A stretch of 64,000 nucleotides of DNA, taken from positions 2,355,001 to 2,419,000 of the forward strand of contig NZ_PJBB01000003.1 of the NCBI RefSeq assembly GCF_002836595.1. Reading direction: 5' to 3'. The DNA comes from Tenacibaculum sp. Bg11-29 (GTDB taxonomy: Bacteria > Bacteroidota > Bacteroidia > Flavobacteriales > Flavobacteriaceae). Of the stretch, positions 26,787 through 35,064 are shown piece by piece (the first letter of the stretch is position 1; every line of letters starts with the position of its first letter). The position numbers were made by a program, and so were the translations under genes. The notes beneath the pieces are model-generated. The model made no database searches. It worked only from the letters and a program-made list of their open reading frames with translations, and was not told the origin of the DNA.

Positions 26787-27551
26787 ATGATAGAAGTAAA
26801 TAATTTACATAAAGGGTTTAGTGGTGTTGAAATTTTAAAAGGAATTACAACTTCTTTTTTACCTGGTGAAACAAGTTTAATTATTGGGCAAAGTGGTTCG
26901 GGTAAAACAGTTTTTTTAAAATCCCTAATAGGATTGCATATCCCTGAAAAAGGAACTATTATTTATGATGGTCGTGTGAATACAGAAATGACTATTGAAG
27001 ATAAAAGGAACTTTCGTAAAGAATTAGGGATGGTTTTTCAAGGAAGTGCATTGTTTGATTCACAAACTGTTGAAGAAAATGTAATGTTTCCTTTAAAGAT
27101 GTTTACTAAGCAGCCAGAGAGCGAAATGCTAGATAGAGTTAACTTTGTTTTAAAACGTGTAAATCTAGAAAATTCGAATAAAAAATTTCCAGCTGAATTA
27201 TCAGGAGGAATGCAAAAACGGGTTGCTATTGCAAGGGCGATTGTTATGAATCCTAAATATTTGTTTTGTGATGAACCTAACTCAGGGTTAGATCCACAAA
27301 CATCAATCGTAATAGATAATTTAATCCAAGAAATTACGGATGAGTATAAAATAACAACAATTATAAATACACATGATATGAATTCGGTGATGGAAATAGG
27401 TGATAAGATTGTTTTTCTTAAAAATGGAATAAAAGCATGGGAGGGGTCTCATAAAGAAATTTTCAAAACAGATAATAAAGCAGTAGTAGACTTTGTGTAT
27501 TCTTCAAATTTGTTTAAAAAAGTACGTCAAGCATATTTATTAGAAAAATAA
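26787..27551 (+). CDS. mlaF: ABC transporter ATP-binding protein, MlaF-type
   Basis: A 254-residue ABC ATPase that would power the MlaE permease encoded immediately upstream. Walker A is GQSGSGKT and the Q-loop is GMVFQGSALFD. The signature motif LSGGMQKR carries the M-Q-K-R variant typical of MlaF, followed by Walker B YLFCDEPNSGLDP and switch His in NTHDMNSVMEIG. No gap separates it from mlaE, so the two are translationally linked. Confidence 0.94.
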   Translation: MIEVNNLHKGFSGVEILKGITTSFLPGETSLIIGQSGSGKTVFLKSLIGLHIPEKGTIIYDGRVNTEMTIEDKRNFRKELGMVFQGSALFDSQTVEENVMFPLKMFTKQPESEMLDRVNFVLKRVNLENSNKKFPAELSGGMQKRVAIARAIVMNPKYLFCDEPNSGLDPQTSIVIDNLIQEITDEYKITTIINTHDMNSVMEIGDKIVFLKNGIKAWEGSHKEIFKTDNKAVVDFVYSSNLFKKVRQAYLLEK

Positions 27552-27628
27552 TTTAAGAGTTAAAATATTGTAAAACAATAACCTAAAAAAAATGTTGCGT
27601 TTTATGCTAAAATTTTTAATAAAAAGTT

Positions 27629-27659
27629 TTTGTAGAACCGAAAAAGGCTCGTATATTTG
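27629..27659 (+). promoter_or_regulatory. Promoter of tRNA unit 1
   Basis: TTTG (27629-27632), a 19-base spacer and TATATTTG (27652-27659) match the Bacteroidota -33/-7 consensus. The first tRNA begins 26 bases downstream. Confidence 0.85.
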
Positions 27660-27685
27660 CAGCCGCTAAGGAAGGAATAATAAAT

Positions 27686-27758
27686 GACCTGGTAGCTCAG
27701 TTGGTAGAGCATCTCCCTTTTAAGGAGAGGGTCCTGGGTTCGAGCCCCAGCCCGGTCA
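27686..27758 (+). tRNA. tRNA-Lys (anticodon TTT), copy 1
   Basis: A full cloverleaf can be folded: acceptor GACCTGG/CCCGGTC, anticodon stem TCTCC/GGAGA with loop CTTTTAA (anticodon TTT), and T-arm CTGGG TTCGAGC CCCAG. CCA is not encoded. Confidence 0.97.
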
Positions 27759-27760
27759 CT

Positions 27761-27789
27761 AAAGCTTCTCTTGTAATTAGAGAAGCTTT
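27761..27789 (+). terminator. Hairpin between tRNA-Lys and tRNA-Tyr, copy 1
   Basis: The stem AAAGCTTCTC / GAGAAGCTTT is followed by TTTTA and lies directly between the two tRNAs. It could partly terminate transcription before tRNA-Tyr or serve as a processing site. Confidence 0.6.
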
Positions 27790-27810
27790 TTTATTTCTTT
27801 TATAAGCTTT

Positions 27811-27893
27811 GGGGAGATACCAAAGCGGCCAACTGGGACGGACTGTAACTCCGTTGTCTTACGACTTCGCAGGTTCGAATCCTGCTCTCCCCA
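27811..27893 (+). tRNA. tRNA-Tyr (anticodon GTA), copy 1
   Basis: An 83-base class II tRNA with acceptor GGGGAGA/TCTCCCC, anticodon GTA in the loop CTGTAAC, a long variable arm (TTGTCTTACGACTTC region) and T-arm GCAGG TTCGAAT CCTGC. The long arm and GTA identify tRNA-Tyr. Confidence 0.97.
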
Positions 27894-27900
27894 CATAAGA

Positions 27901-27926
27901 AACCTCAATCTATTTAGATTGAGGTT
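27901..27926 (+). terminator. Terminator of tRNA unit 1
   Basis: The perfect stem AACCTCAATCT / AGATTGAGGTT is followed by a run of T. Confidence 0.88.
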
Positions 27927-28325
27927 TTTTTTATGAATATTGTTTCATATTTAAATTAAGAAGTAATGGGGCGTTACCAAATTTTTTAGGGGATTGATGA
28001 ATATAATGAACCTAAATGAAAATAGGTTTACGGATTTTAACGCAGTTTAATGGTTGTTAATTTTACAGTAAGTATTTGTCGTTGTTTTTTAATTAAGAGT
28101 TCATGAAAATGAAGGAGAAGTTCTTTGTCTATGATTGATTAGTTCGTGGTTAGATTAAAAAAATCGAGTATCCATTTAAGAGCCTATAAAATTGCGTTCA
28201 ATTCTTGGGTATTTAAAAATAGGAATGAACTTGTTTTAAAAAAAATATTTTTTTTCGCTAACTTGCAGATTATTAAGTATGTCTGTTTTTTTGTTTTTTA
28301 TTAGTGTTTTTTTATTGAAAAAAAG
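27927..28325. other. Spacer between the two tRNA units
   Basis: About 400 bases of AT-rich sequence with no convincing reading frame. GGGGCGTTACC at its left edge resembles fragments left by mobile sequences, but nothing further supports that. Confidence 0.4.
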
Positions 28326-28356
28326 TTTGCAGATTTAAAAATACCTTCTATATTTG
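28326..28356 (+). promoter_or_regulatory. Promoter of tRNA unit 2
   Basis: TTTG (28326-28329), a 19-base spacer and TATATTTG (28349-28356). The spacer sequence differs from that of unit 1, but both consensus boxes and their spacing are kept. Confidence 0.85.
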
Positions 28357-28382
28357 CAGCCGCTAAGGAAGGAATAATAAAT

Positions 28383-28455
28383 GACCTGGTAGCTCAGTTG
28401 GTAGAGCATCTCCCTTTTAAGGAGAGGGTCCTGGGTTCGAGCCCCAGCCCGGTCA
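28383..28455 (+). tRNA. tRNA-Lys (anticodon TTT), copy 2
   Basis: Identical in sequence to the tRNA-Lys of the first unit, with the same anticodon loop CTTTTAA. It lies 26 bases after its own -7 box. Confidence 0.97.
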
Positions 28456-28457
28456 CT

Positions 28458-28486
28458 AAAGCTTCTCTTGTAATTAGAGAAGCTTT
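28458..28486 (+). terminator. Hairpin between tRNA-Lys and tRNA-Tyr, copy 2
   Basis: The same 10-base-pair stem and T tail as in unit 1, preserved exactly in the duplication. Confidence 0.6.
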
Positions 28487-28507
28487 TTTATTTCTTTTAT
28501 AAGCTTT

Positions 28508-28590
28508 GGGGAGATACCAAAGCGGCCAACTGGGACGGACTGTAACTCCGTTGTCTTACGACTTCGCAGGTTCGAATCCTGCTCTCCCCA
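28508..28590 (+). tRNA. tRNA-Tyr (anticodon GTA), copy 2
   Basis: Identical to the tRNA-Tyr of the first unit, including its long variable arm. Confidence 0.97.
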
Positions 28591-28593
28591 CAA

Positions 28594-28620
28594 AACCTCA
28601 ATCTATAATAGATTGAGGTT
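28594..28620 (+). terminator. Terminator of tRNA unit 2
   Basis: The stem AACCTCAATCTA / TAGATTGAGGTT with a three-base loop and T tail. The arms match those of unit 1's terminator, but the loop differs. Confidence 0.88.
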
Positions 28621-28647
28621 TTTTATTTATAATTTTTTTATAAAAAA

Positions 28648-28675
28648 AGCCCTTAGAAAATATTTTCTAAGGGCT
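28648..28675 (-). terminator. Terminator of the C10 protease gene
   Basis: A perfect 28-base palindrome (left arm AGCCCTTAGAAAAT) with a T run on the minus strand, 35 bases beyond the stop. Confidence 0.85.
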
Positions 28676-28710
28676 TTCATTATTTAATCTAATGATATAA
28701 ATTGGAAATG

Positions 28711-30867
28711 TTATTTACCAGATTTTATAAAAGATTTAGTGTATTTTGTTTTTTTGTCAAATACTTTTAAATAATAGATACCAATCTGTAATTTCTCAAT
28801 ATTGATTGAAGGAGAAAATGAATTTTGATCTACAACTTTTCCATTAGCATCAATAATTTGATACTTTGCTTTTTTAAGTGTTTTTCCGACTTTTATATTT
28901 AAAACCTTACTTGATGGGTTAGGGTATACAAGTAGATTAATTAAAGAAGTATTACTAATCTCTTTATCGGTTGCTTTCGTTATAATTTCACGAGCAGAAG
29001 TTTTAGTAATGTTTACAGTGTAATCTTCTACCTCACCGTCGTTAAATAATTCACAAGGGGTTTGTGTGTTTTCATACTTCATTGATACTCGCATTCTAGT
29101 TGATCCAATTAAGGCATTTTCTGGAACTTTAACACTATAAGTTTTGTTAGCTCCATTTGTTGTAGATTCACTAACTACCTCTTCATTTTCTTCAAATTTT
29201 CCGTTTTGATTGTAATCTATCCAAACACTAAAAAATTCAGTATATGAACTACCACTAAAACCAGCACTAATAACTAAATCGTTGGTAGTTCCTGAAACTA
29301 CAGAAGCGGTTTTATTTGTGAAATCTGCATAGCCATCATTATGACCTGTAGCGTTTGTCATATCACCAAAAGAAACAAAATCAATCCATTCATATTTTAT
29401 TCTATTCCCTTTTGATTCGCAATAGTCTTTGTTTTTACCTACAGTAATATTAAATTCTTGTAACGTAATATTATCGCCATCTGTAGCTTCTAATACAATC
29501 TTAAATTCTCCTGAATTTGAATTAGAAGGAGTTCCTTGTAAAGAATAGGTACCGTTGTTTAATTTAAGACTTAACCAACTAGGACCTTGTTTTAAAGACG
29601 TTTCTATGATGTCTTTACGGTTTTCATCGGTAGTGATAATTTGGTAATTATAAGGCTGATCAATGTCCACAAAAGTAGTAGGCTTAGATTTAAATATTGG
29701 AGCAAGATTTGTAGGATATAAATTAATGATAACAGCATTGTTATCTATCCAGTTGTATTTACCTCCATGAGTAACCATTTCAGTTAAGTAAAAGTAACCA
29801 TTACTTCTTCCTGCCCAGCCCCAGTTAATGTGAAAAAAATCACCTTGATCTGTAGTGTCATATCCATCTAAAGCAAATAAATGACCTGCTCCTCCAGCGG
29901 TAGGGTCTTCAAGGTTTTTACTTCGTCCTGAATATAAAACTGGCCTTTTTTCATTAAGTTGCTCCTTTATAACGTTACTCCATTCATTATCTGAATAGCG
30001 ATATCTGTAAACCATTCTAGCTCCATTATTATATTTGAAATTTCTCTTTAAAGAAGATAAAGCATTCGTTGTATAAGCACCTGAACCTCCGTTTGCAGAT
30101 GTTCCGTAGTTCATTTTAACAGCAACACCTGCGTGGTATGACAGTTTTGCATTTTCGTCATCAGCCCTGGTTTTAGACATATTATCCCAATCATATTGTT
30201 GGGTTTCAAAATCAACGCTAATATTTCCGTATTTATTGTGATTGTATGATGTTTTACCACTTCCTGTTGAAGGAAATTCCCAGTATCTCATTACTTGCGA
30301 CATTGCTGTAGCTACACAGCCAACAATAGCTTGACCATCATCATCACTCGGACAAAATTTTTGAAAACCACTAGACTGCGTGTAAAGAATATCATCCATA
30401 AATGGAGCAATAACTTTTGTTTTACGTTGGTTTTGTGATTTTGATTTAAGTAATCTATTCCATCCAGAATTAGCAGATTTCATTTTACTTGTTTTTTGAG
30501 CTAATGCACTTTCGTAAACAAACGATTTGTAACCGTTAAGTAAAGTTTTAGTTGTTGGGTTTTCTAAATTAGTATCAAAAAAAGAAGTATCTGAATATGC
30601 TAAAATAGGTTTGGTTGAATCGTCTGCAGAAACAATAACAAAACCACCTTTTTTAAAGCTTATGATGTAATAAACAACACGCTCATTATGATGAATTTCT
30701 TTTAGAGATAAAATTTCTTTTTGATTAGTTTTTGCGCTTCTTTGTAATTTATTGCTTAACCATTTATTAGCGACAGAAATAGCCGTTTTTTTATTAATTG
30801 GATTAGCAAATGTACTCTTGAAACAAAAGAGTAAAACCATAGTTAGTAAAGTAATTTTTTTAATCAT
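28711..30867 (-). CDS. C10-family (streptopain-like) cysteine protease, T9SS cargo
   Basis: A 718-residue exported cysteine protease. Order of parts: signal peptide (1 to about 21); Spi-like propeptide that would inhibit the enzyme until removed (about 22-150); C10 catalytic domain with nucleophile Cys184 in QAIVGCVATAMSQ and His329 in GGAGHLFALDGYD, then FHINWGWAGRSNGYF; a putative Ig-like domain (LAPIFKSKPTTF onward); a GEVEDY domain (about 490-630); and a T9SS sorting domain (LLVYPNPSSKVLNI to the end). Family members include SpeB of Streptococcus and gingivalis-type proteases. A 24-base palindrome lies about 85 bases upstream. Confidence 0.93.
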   Translation of the reverse strand: MIKKITLLTMVLLFCFKSTFANPINKKTAISVANKWLSNKLQRSAKTNQKEILSLKEIHHNERVVYYIISFKKGGFVIVSADDSTKPILAYSDTSFFDTNLENPTTKTLLNGYKSFVYESALAQKTSKMKSANSGWNRLLKSKSQNQRKTKVIAPFMDDILYTQSSGFQKFCPSDDDGQAIVGCVATAMSQVMRYWEFPSTGSGKTSYNHNKYGNISVDFETQQYDWDNMSKTRADDENAKLSYHAGVAVKMNYGTSANGGSGAYTTNALSSLKRNFKYNNGARMVYRYRYSDNEWSNVIKEQLNEKRPVLYSGRSKNLEDPTAGGAGHLFALDGYDTTDQGDFFHINWGWAGRSNGYFYLTEMVTHGGKYNWIDNNAVIINLYPTNLAPIFKSKPTTFVDIDQPYNYQIITTDENRKDIIETSLKQGPSWLSLKLNNGTYSLQGTPSNSNSGEFKIVLEATDGDNITLQEFNITVGKNKDYCESKGNRIKYEWIDFVSFGDMTNATGHNDGYADFTNKTASVVSGTTNDLVISAGFSGSSYTEFFSVWIDYNQNGKFEENEEVVSESTTNGANKTYSVKVPENALIGSTRMRVSMKYENTQTPCELFNDGEVEDYTVNITKTSAREIITKATDKEISNTSLINLLVYPNPSSKVLNIKVGKTLKKAKYQIIDANGKVVDQNSFSPSINIEKLQIGIYYLKVFDKKTKYTKSFIKSGK

Positions 30868-30952
30868 TTCTTAATTAGTTTTTAAGTTATTATTTATAAT
30901 TATTCAAAATTAAGTAGCGTATTACAATCACACAATACCCAATGACCCTATC

Positions 30953-30976
30953 TATAAATAGGGTTAACCCTATTTA
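30953..30976. promoter_or_regulatory. 24-bp perfect palindrome, possible operator
   Basis: The left arm ATAAATAGGGTT is followed directly by its exact complement. A further ACCCTAT at 30944-30950 can pair with the same ATAGGGT, giving two alternative stems. Its position about 85 bases upstream of the C10 protease start suggests a regulator site or an untranslated-leader structure. Confidence 0.45.
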
Positions 30977-31344
30977 TTTTAACACTTGGTTTACCACAAA
31001 ATGCTAACTGTCATTTAATTAGTGCATTGTGAAAATATGCAGCTTTAAAAGTTATTGTTTTTTGAGTTAAAAAATAATAGTGTTATTTATTGTTTTTTTT
31101 AAGGTGTTGATAATTAAGAGTGTATAATTTTTGTTTATTGTATTAAAGTTTAATTTGAGTCGTTTTTTATAAGTTTTATTGTTAAAAAAATGAGTTGTAA
31201 AAGCAATTTTTGATTCTTCTTATAGCTTTTAATTAAATTTAGATAAGAGACCTAAGGCATATTTTTTATAAAGTTTGTAATTTGTAATTGAAATAAGGCT
31301 TCTTTTTTTTGTTTATCTTTTTAGTGTTTTTGTTAAACAATTTG

Positions 31345-31352
31345 TACTTTTG
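31345..31352 (+). promoter_or_regulatory. -7 box for the TonB-dependent receptor gene
   Basis: TACTTTTG fits TAnnTTTG and lies 22 bases upstream of the chosen ATG. No TTTG is found at 19-base spacing. Confidence 0.45.
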
Positions 31353-31374
31353 TTAAACCTTAATTGTGTTATTT

Positions 31375-33774
31375 ATGAAAAATATACTTTTAGTTGTAAT
31401 TATATTACAATCATTTATTTCAGTTGGTCAAGACCAAGGAGAAATTACAGGAAAGATAATTGACGCTAAAACAAGAGAAGTTCTTCCCTTTGTAAATGTG
31501 TTAGTTTATGGTACCTCAATTGGCGTAGCATCAGATGATAATGGAACTTTTAAAATTTCAAATGTTCCATTAGGTTATAATAAACTACGTGTTTCATTTA
31601 TAGGCTATGAAACACTAATTTCAGATGAATATTTAGTAACGAAAGATAATTCACCCTTTGTAACTATTGAGTTAAAAGAAAATAGTACAAACCTAAAGGA
31701 AGTAGAGGTTAGGGCTAGTTTATTTAAAAGATCATTAGAGAGTCCTTTATCGTTGCAATCATTAGGAGTTGCAGAAATAGAAAAAAACCCTGGAGGAAAT
31801 AGAGATATTTTAAAAGTTATTCAATCGTTTCCAGGAGTAGCTTCTAACCCTGGATTTAGAAATGATATTATAATAAGAGGAGGTGCAACCTCTGAAAATA
31901 AATTTTATTTAGATGGTATAGAAGTTCCTGTTATAAATCATTTTCAAACACAAGGAGCTACAGGAGGTCCTGTAGGAATAATGAATGCTGATTTAATTCG
32001 TAAGGTTGATTTTTATTCGAGTGCTTTTCCTGCAAACAGAGGTAATACTTTAAGTTCTGTAATTGAGTTTACTCAAAAAAAAGGAAACCCAACAGCTTTA
32101 AATACAAGAGTAACATTAGGTACTTCAGATGCAGGTGTAACTTTAGATGGTCCTTTGAGTGATAATACCACATTTATGTTTTCTGTACGTCAATCATATC
32201 TCCAGTTTTTGTTTAAGTTAATTAAACTCCCTTTTTTACCAACATATAATGATTTTCAATTAAATGTAAAATCTCAATTATCAAAAAATAGTGAACTGTC
32301 TATTGTGGCTTTAGGAGCTATAGATAACTTTAAATTAAATGAATCTGTTAATGATGATGAAACTGATGAAGAAACTTTAAAAAGAAATAAAATAGTTTTA
32401 AATACTGTTCCTGTAAATAGTCAATGGAATTACACCGTAGGAGCTAGCTATAAATATTTTGATAAGAATGCTACTCATTTATTTGTTTTAAGTAGAAATG
32501 AGCTTAAAAACAAGGCAAAGAAATACTTTATGAATGAAGAGCTGCCTTTAAACTTATTATTAGATTATAACTCTAAAGAAATAGAAACGAAATTTAGGTA
32601 CGAGAATAATTTTAGTACAGCAAATAATTATACTATTAATATAGGAACCAATCTAGAGAAAGCAACTTATATAAATAATACCTACCGAAAAGTAGCTAAT
32701 TCAAATGGTGTTTTTGAAGATGTATTTAATTCAGAAATAGATTTTATAAAATATGGCGTTTTCGGTCAGGTATCAAAAGAGTACTTAAATAATAAACTAG
32801 GAGTTTCTTTTGGGTTTAGAATTGATGGAGTTGATTATAATAGTGAAATGAAAAACTTATTGAATCAATTTTCACCTAGAGTTTCTTTAAGTTATAGTTT
32901 AAGCGATAAATTATCTATTAATTCATCAGTAGGTCGTTACTACCAATTACCATCTTATACTGTTTTAGGTTTTAAGAATAACACAAATGAGTTCGTGAAT
33001 AAAAATGGGTTAAAATATATACAGTCTGATCATTTTGTAAGTGGATTATCATATCGACCAAATGCAAGTTCTAAAATTACTCTTGAAGGGTTTCATAAAT
33101 CTTATAGTAATTATCCGTTTTCGGTAAGAAACCAGATAAGTTTAGCCAATTTAGGAGCAGGTTTTGGTGTGGTTGGAAATGAAGAAGTAGTTTCTAATAA
33201 TAAAGGAAGAGCTTATGGTTTTGAGGTGTTAGCTCAGAAAAAATCATATAATGGTTTGTATGGTATAGCATCTTATACTTTTGTAAGAAGTGAATTTAAA
33301 AACGCTGTAGGTAATTATATTCCTTCTACATGGGATAATAAACATCTAGTAACCATTACTGCAGGGAAAAAACTAAAGAAAAACTGGGAAGTAGGGGCAA
33401 AGTTTAGATTAGTTGGTGGTAGACCTTATACTCCTTATGATGAAAATGCATCTTCATTAAAATCAAATTATGATGTTGTAAATGGAGGAGTTTTAGATTA
33501 TTCAAAATTAAATGAAGAACGTTTTAATACTTACACACAGTTAGATGTAAGAGTAGATAAAACATGGTATTTAAAGAAAGCAGCGATTAATTTATATGTC
33601 GATATTCAAAACATTTATGCGAGTAGTTCTAAACAACGCCCGTTTTTATTACCGACTGAAGATCAGAATGGTAGAATTTCTGACCCTAGTGATAACTCTA
33701 AGTATCTTTTAGAAGAAATTGAAAGTACATCAGGAAGAGCGCTACCAAGAATAGGTGTTATTGTTGATTTTTAG
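31375..33774 (+). CDS. TonB-dependent outer-membrane receptor with carboxypeptidase-regulatory-like domain
   Basis: I use the ATG at 31375. A GTG three codons earlier extends the frame but adds nothing. The protein (799 residues) has a signal peptide (MKNILLVVIILQSFISVGQ), a carboxypeptidase-D-regulatory-like domain (GEITGKIIDAKTREVLPFVN onward), then a plug domain (NPGGNRDILKVIQSFPGV, DIIIRGGATSENKFYLDGI) and a 22-strand-type beta-barrel ending in the aromatic residue Phe (RIGVIVDF). No SusD-like partner is adjacent, so the ligand is open. The following gene encodes an exported C1-type peptidase, which might process peptides taken up by the receptor. Confidence 0.92.
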   Translation: MKNILLVVIILQSFISVGQDQGEITGKIIDAKTREVLPFVNVLVYGTSIGVASDDNGTFKISNVPLGYNKLRVSFIGYETLISDEYLVTKDNSPFVTIELKENSTNLKEVEVRASLFKRSLESPLSLQSLGVAEIEKNPGGNRDILKVIQSFPGVASNPGFRNDIIIRGGATSENKFYLDGIEVPVINHFQTQGATGGPVGIMNADLIRKVDFYSSAFPANRGNTLSSVIEFTQKKGNPTALNTRVTLGTSDAGVTLDGPLSDNTTFMFSVRQSYLQFLFKLIKLPFLPTYNDFQLNVKSQLSKNSELSIVALGAIDNFKLNESVNDDETDEETLKRNKIVLNTVPVNSQWNYTVGASYKYFDKNATHLFVLSRNELKNKAKKYFMNEELPLNLLLDYNSKEIETKFRYENNFSTANNYTINIGTNLEKATYINNTYRKVANSNGVFEDVFNSEIDFIKYGVFGQVSKEYLNNKLGVSFGFRIDGVDYNSEMKNLLNQFSPRVSLSYSLSDKLSINSSVGRYYQLPSYTVLGFKNNTNEFVNKNGLKYIQSDHFVSGLSYRPNASSKITLEGFHKSYSNYPFSVRNQISLANLGAGFGVVGNEEVVSNNKGRAYGFEVLAQKKSYNGLYGIASYTFVRSEFKNAVGNYIPSTWDNKHLVTITAGKKLKKNWEVGAKFRLVGGRPYTPYDENASSLKSNYDVVNGGVLDYSKLNEERFNTYTQLDVRVDKTWYLKKAAINLYVDIQNIYASSSKQRPFLLPTEDQNGRISDPSDNSKYLLEEIESTSGRALPRIGVIVDF

Positions 33775-33839
33775 GCTTCTTAAAATTTTTAAAGTTGTTA
33801 TAAATGCAGTAAATTGCTCAATAAAACAAAACACAACTT

Positions 33840-34955
33840 ATGAAAAATTTATTGATAGGAACTGCTTTTACTTTTTTAAGTATTGGTTCAGTAACTGCTC
33901 AAAAATACCAATTTAGTACAGTAAAAGATATTGAGAACACGCAAGTAAAAAGCCAAGGAAAAACAGGTACTTGTTGGAGTTTCTCTACAACATCATTTTT
34001 AGAATCTGAAATTATACGATTAACAGGTAAAAATATTGATTTGTCTGAAATGTACACCGTACGAAATACATATTCAGATAAGGCAAATAATTATTTATAT
34101 CGCCAAGGAAAAGCACAATTTAGTGAAGGTGGGTTAGGACATGATGTTATAAATTCTGTAGCAAGCTACGGTTTAGTACCTGAGCGTGTTTTTTCAGGCT
34201 TAGATTTGGGGCAGGTAAAACATAATCATGCAGAAGTAGTTGCTGTTTTAAAATCGATGTTAGATGCTTATATTAAAAATCCAGCAAGAGAATTAAGTCC
34301 AAGATGGAAACAAGCTACCGAAAGTGTTTTAGATGTTTACTTAGGAGAAAATAAAAAAGAATTTGAATTTGAAGGAAAGAAGTATACTCCAAAAACTTTT
34401 GCTGAGTATGTGAAAATTGATCCATCAAACTATGTTACGATTAGCTCATTTAAGCATGCTAAAATGTATGATAAATTTGTTTTAAATATTCCTGATAATT
34501 TTTCAAACGGATCGTTTTACAATGTTTCTTTAGATGAATTGGTTTCTGTAACAGAAGAAGCTATTGCTAAAGGGTATACAATTGAATTAGATTGTGATGT
34601 TTCTGAAAAAACATTCTCATCAAAAAATGGTATAGCATTTATACCAGCAAATAGTTCTGAAAATAAAAAAGGATTAAAAGAAATTGTAAAGGAAAAGAAA
34701 ATTACACCTAGTTTCCGTCAATCAGAATTTGAAAACTTTAATACAACAGATGATCATTTAATGCATATTGTAGGTTTAGTAAAAGATCAGAAAGGAAACA
34801 AGTATTTTAAAGTTAAAAATTCTTGGGGTGCTAAACAAGGTAATAAAGGATACGTATATATGTCAATTCCTTATTTTAAATTAAAGACTATTTCTGTATT
34901 ACTTCATAAAGATGCAGTTTCGAAAGATTTAAAAACAAAATTAAGTATCAAATAA
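33840..34955 (+). CDS. C1-family cysteine peptidase, bleomycin-hydrolase/PepC-like, exported
   Basis: A 371-residue peptidase with a signal peptide (MKNLLIGTAFTFLSIGSVTA) and the papain-like triad: Cys45 in KTGTCWSFSTTSF, His306 in DDHLMHIVGL and Asn327 in VKNSWGAKQG. Cytoplasmic bleomycin hydrolases are about 450 residues and lack a signal peptide. This shorter exported form is common in Bacteroidota and probably trims peptides in the periplasm. It lies 65 bases after the TonB receptor gene on the same strand, and a terminator follows it. Confidence 0.92.
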   Translation: MKNLLIGTAFTFLSIGSVTAQKYQFSTVKDIENTQVKSQGKTGTCWSFSTTSFLESEIIRLTGKNIDLSEMYTVRNTYSDKANNYLYRQGKAQFSEGGLGHDVINSVASYGLVPERVFSGLDLGQVKHNHAEVVAVLKSMLDAYIKNPARELSPRWKQATESVLDVYLGENKKEFEFEGKKYTPKTFAEYVKIDPSNYVTISSFKHAKMYDKFVLNIPDNFSNGSFYNVSLDELVSVTEEAIAKGYTIELDCDVSEKTFSSKNGIAFIPANSSENKKGLKEIVKEKKITPSFRQSEFENFNTTDDHLMHIVGLVKDQKGNKYFKVKNSWGAKQGNKGYVYMSIPYFKLKTISVLLHKDAVSKDLKTKLSIK

Positions 34956-34978
34956 AATAGCATCGCACAAACATAAAA

Positions 34979-35000
34979 AGCTCGAAGATATTTTCGAGCT
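34979..35000 (+). terminator. Terminator after the C1 peptidase gene
   Basis: The stem AGCTCGAA / TTCGAGCT with a short loop is followed by TTTTGTTTTT. Confidence 0.85.
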
Positions 35001-35033
35001 TTTTGTTTTTTATTTAATAAAGTAGGAATTTTG

Positions 35034-35041
35034 TATCTTTG
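35034..35041 (+). promoter_or_regulatory. -7 box for the DUF389 gene
   Basis: TATCTTTG matches TAnnTTTG 23 bases before the ATG. The -33 box is not clear. Confidence 0.45.
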
Positions 35042-35064
35042 CGAACCTGAAAAAAGAAAATAAT

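Larger units (their letters stand above)
27652..27895 (+). repeat. Copy 1 of a 244-bp duplication carrying tRNA-Lys and tRNA-Tyr
   Basis: This segment is identical to 28349-28592 from the -7 box through the end of tRNA-Tyr, with an offset of 697 bases. The sequences diverge immediately on both sides. Confidence 0.9.
28349..28592 (+). repeat. Copy 2 of the 244-bp tRNA duplication
   Basis: Identical to 27652-27895. It includes both tRNAs and the hairpin between them. Confidence 0.9.
30868..31374. other. Divergent intergenic region between C10 protease and TonB receptor genes
   Basis: About 500 bases, very AT-rich, with no reading frame worth calling. It holds a 24-base perfect palindrome near 30953 and a -7-like box near 31345. 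Confidence 0.6.

Noticed and set aside
27927..28325. Possible mobile-element remnant between the tRNA units
   Set aside because: Only a short GGGGCGTTACC stretch suggested it. There are no inverted ends, transposase similarity or target duplications.
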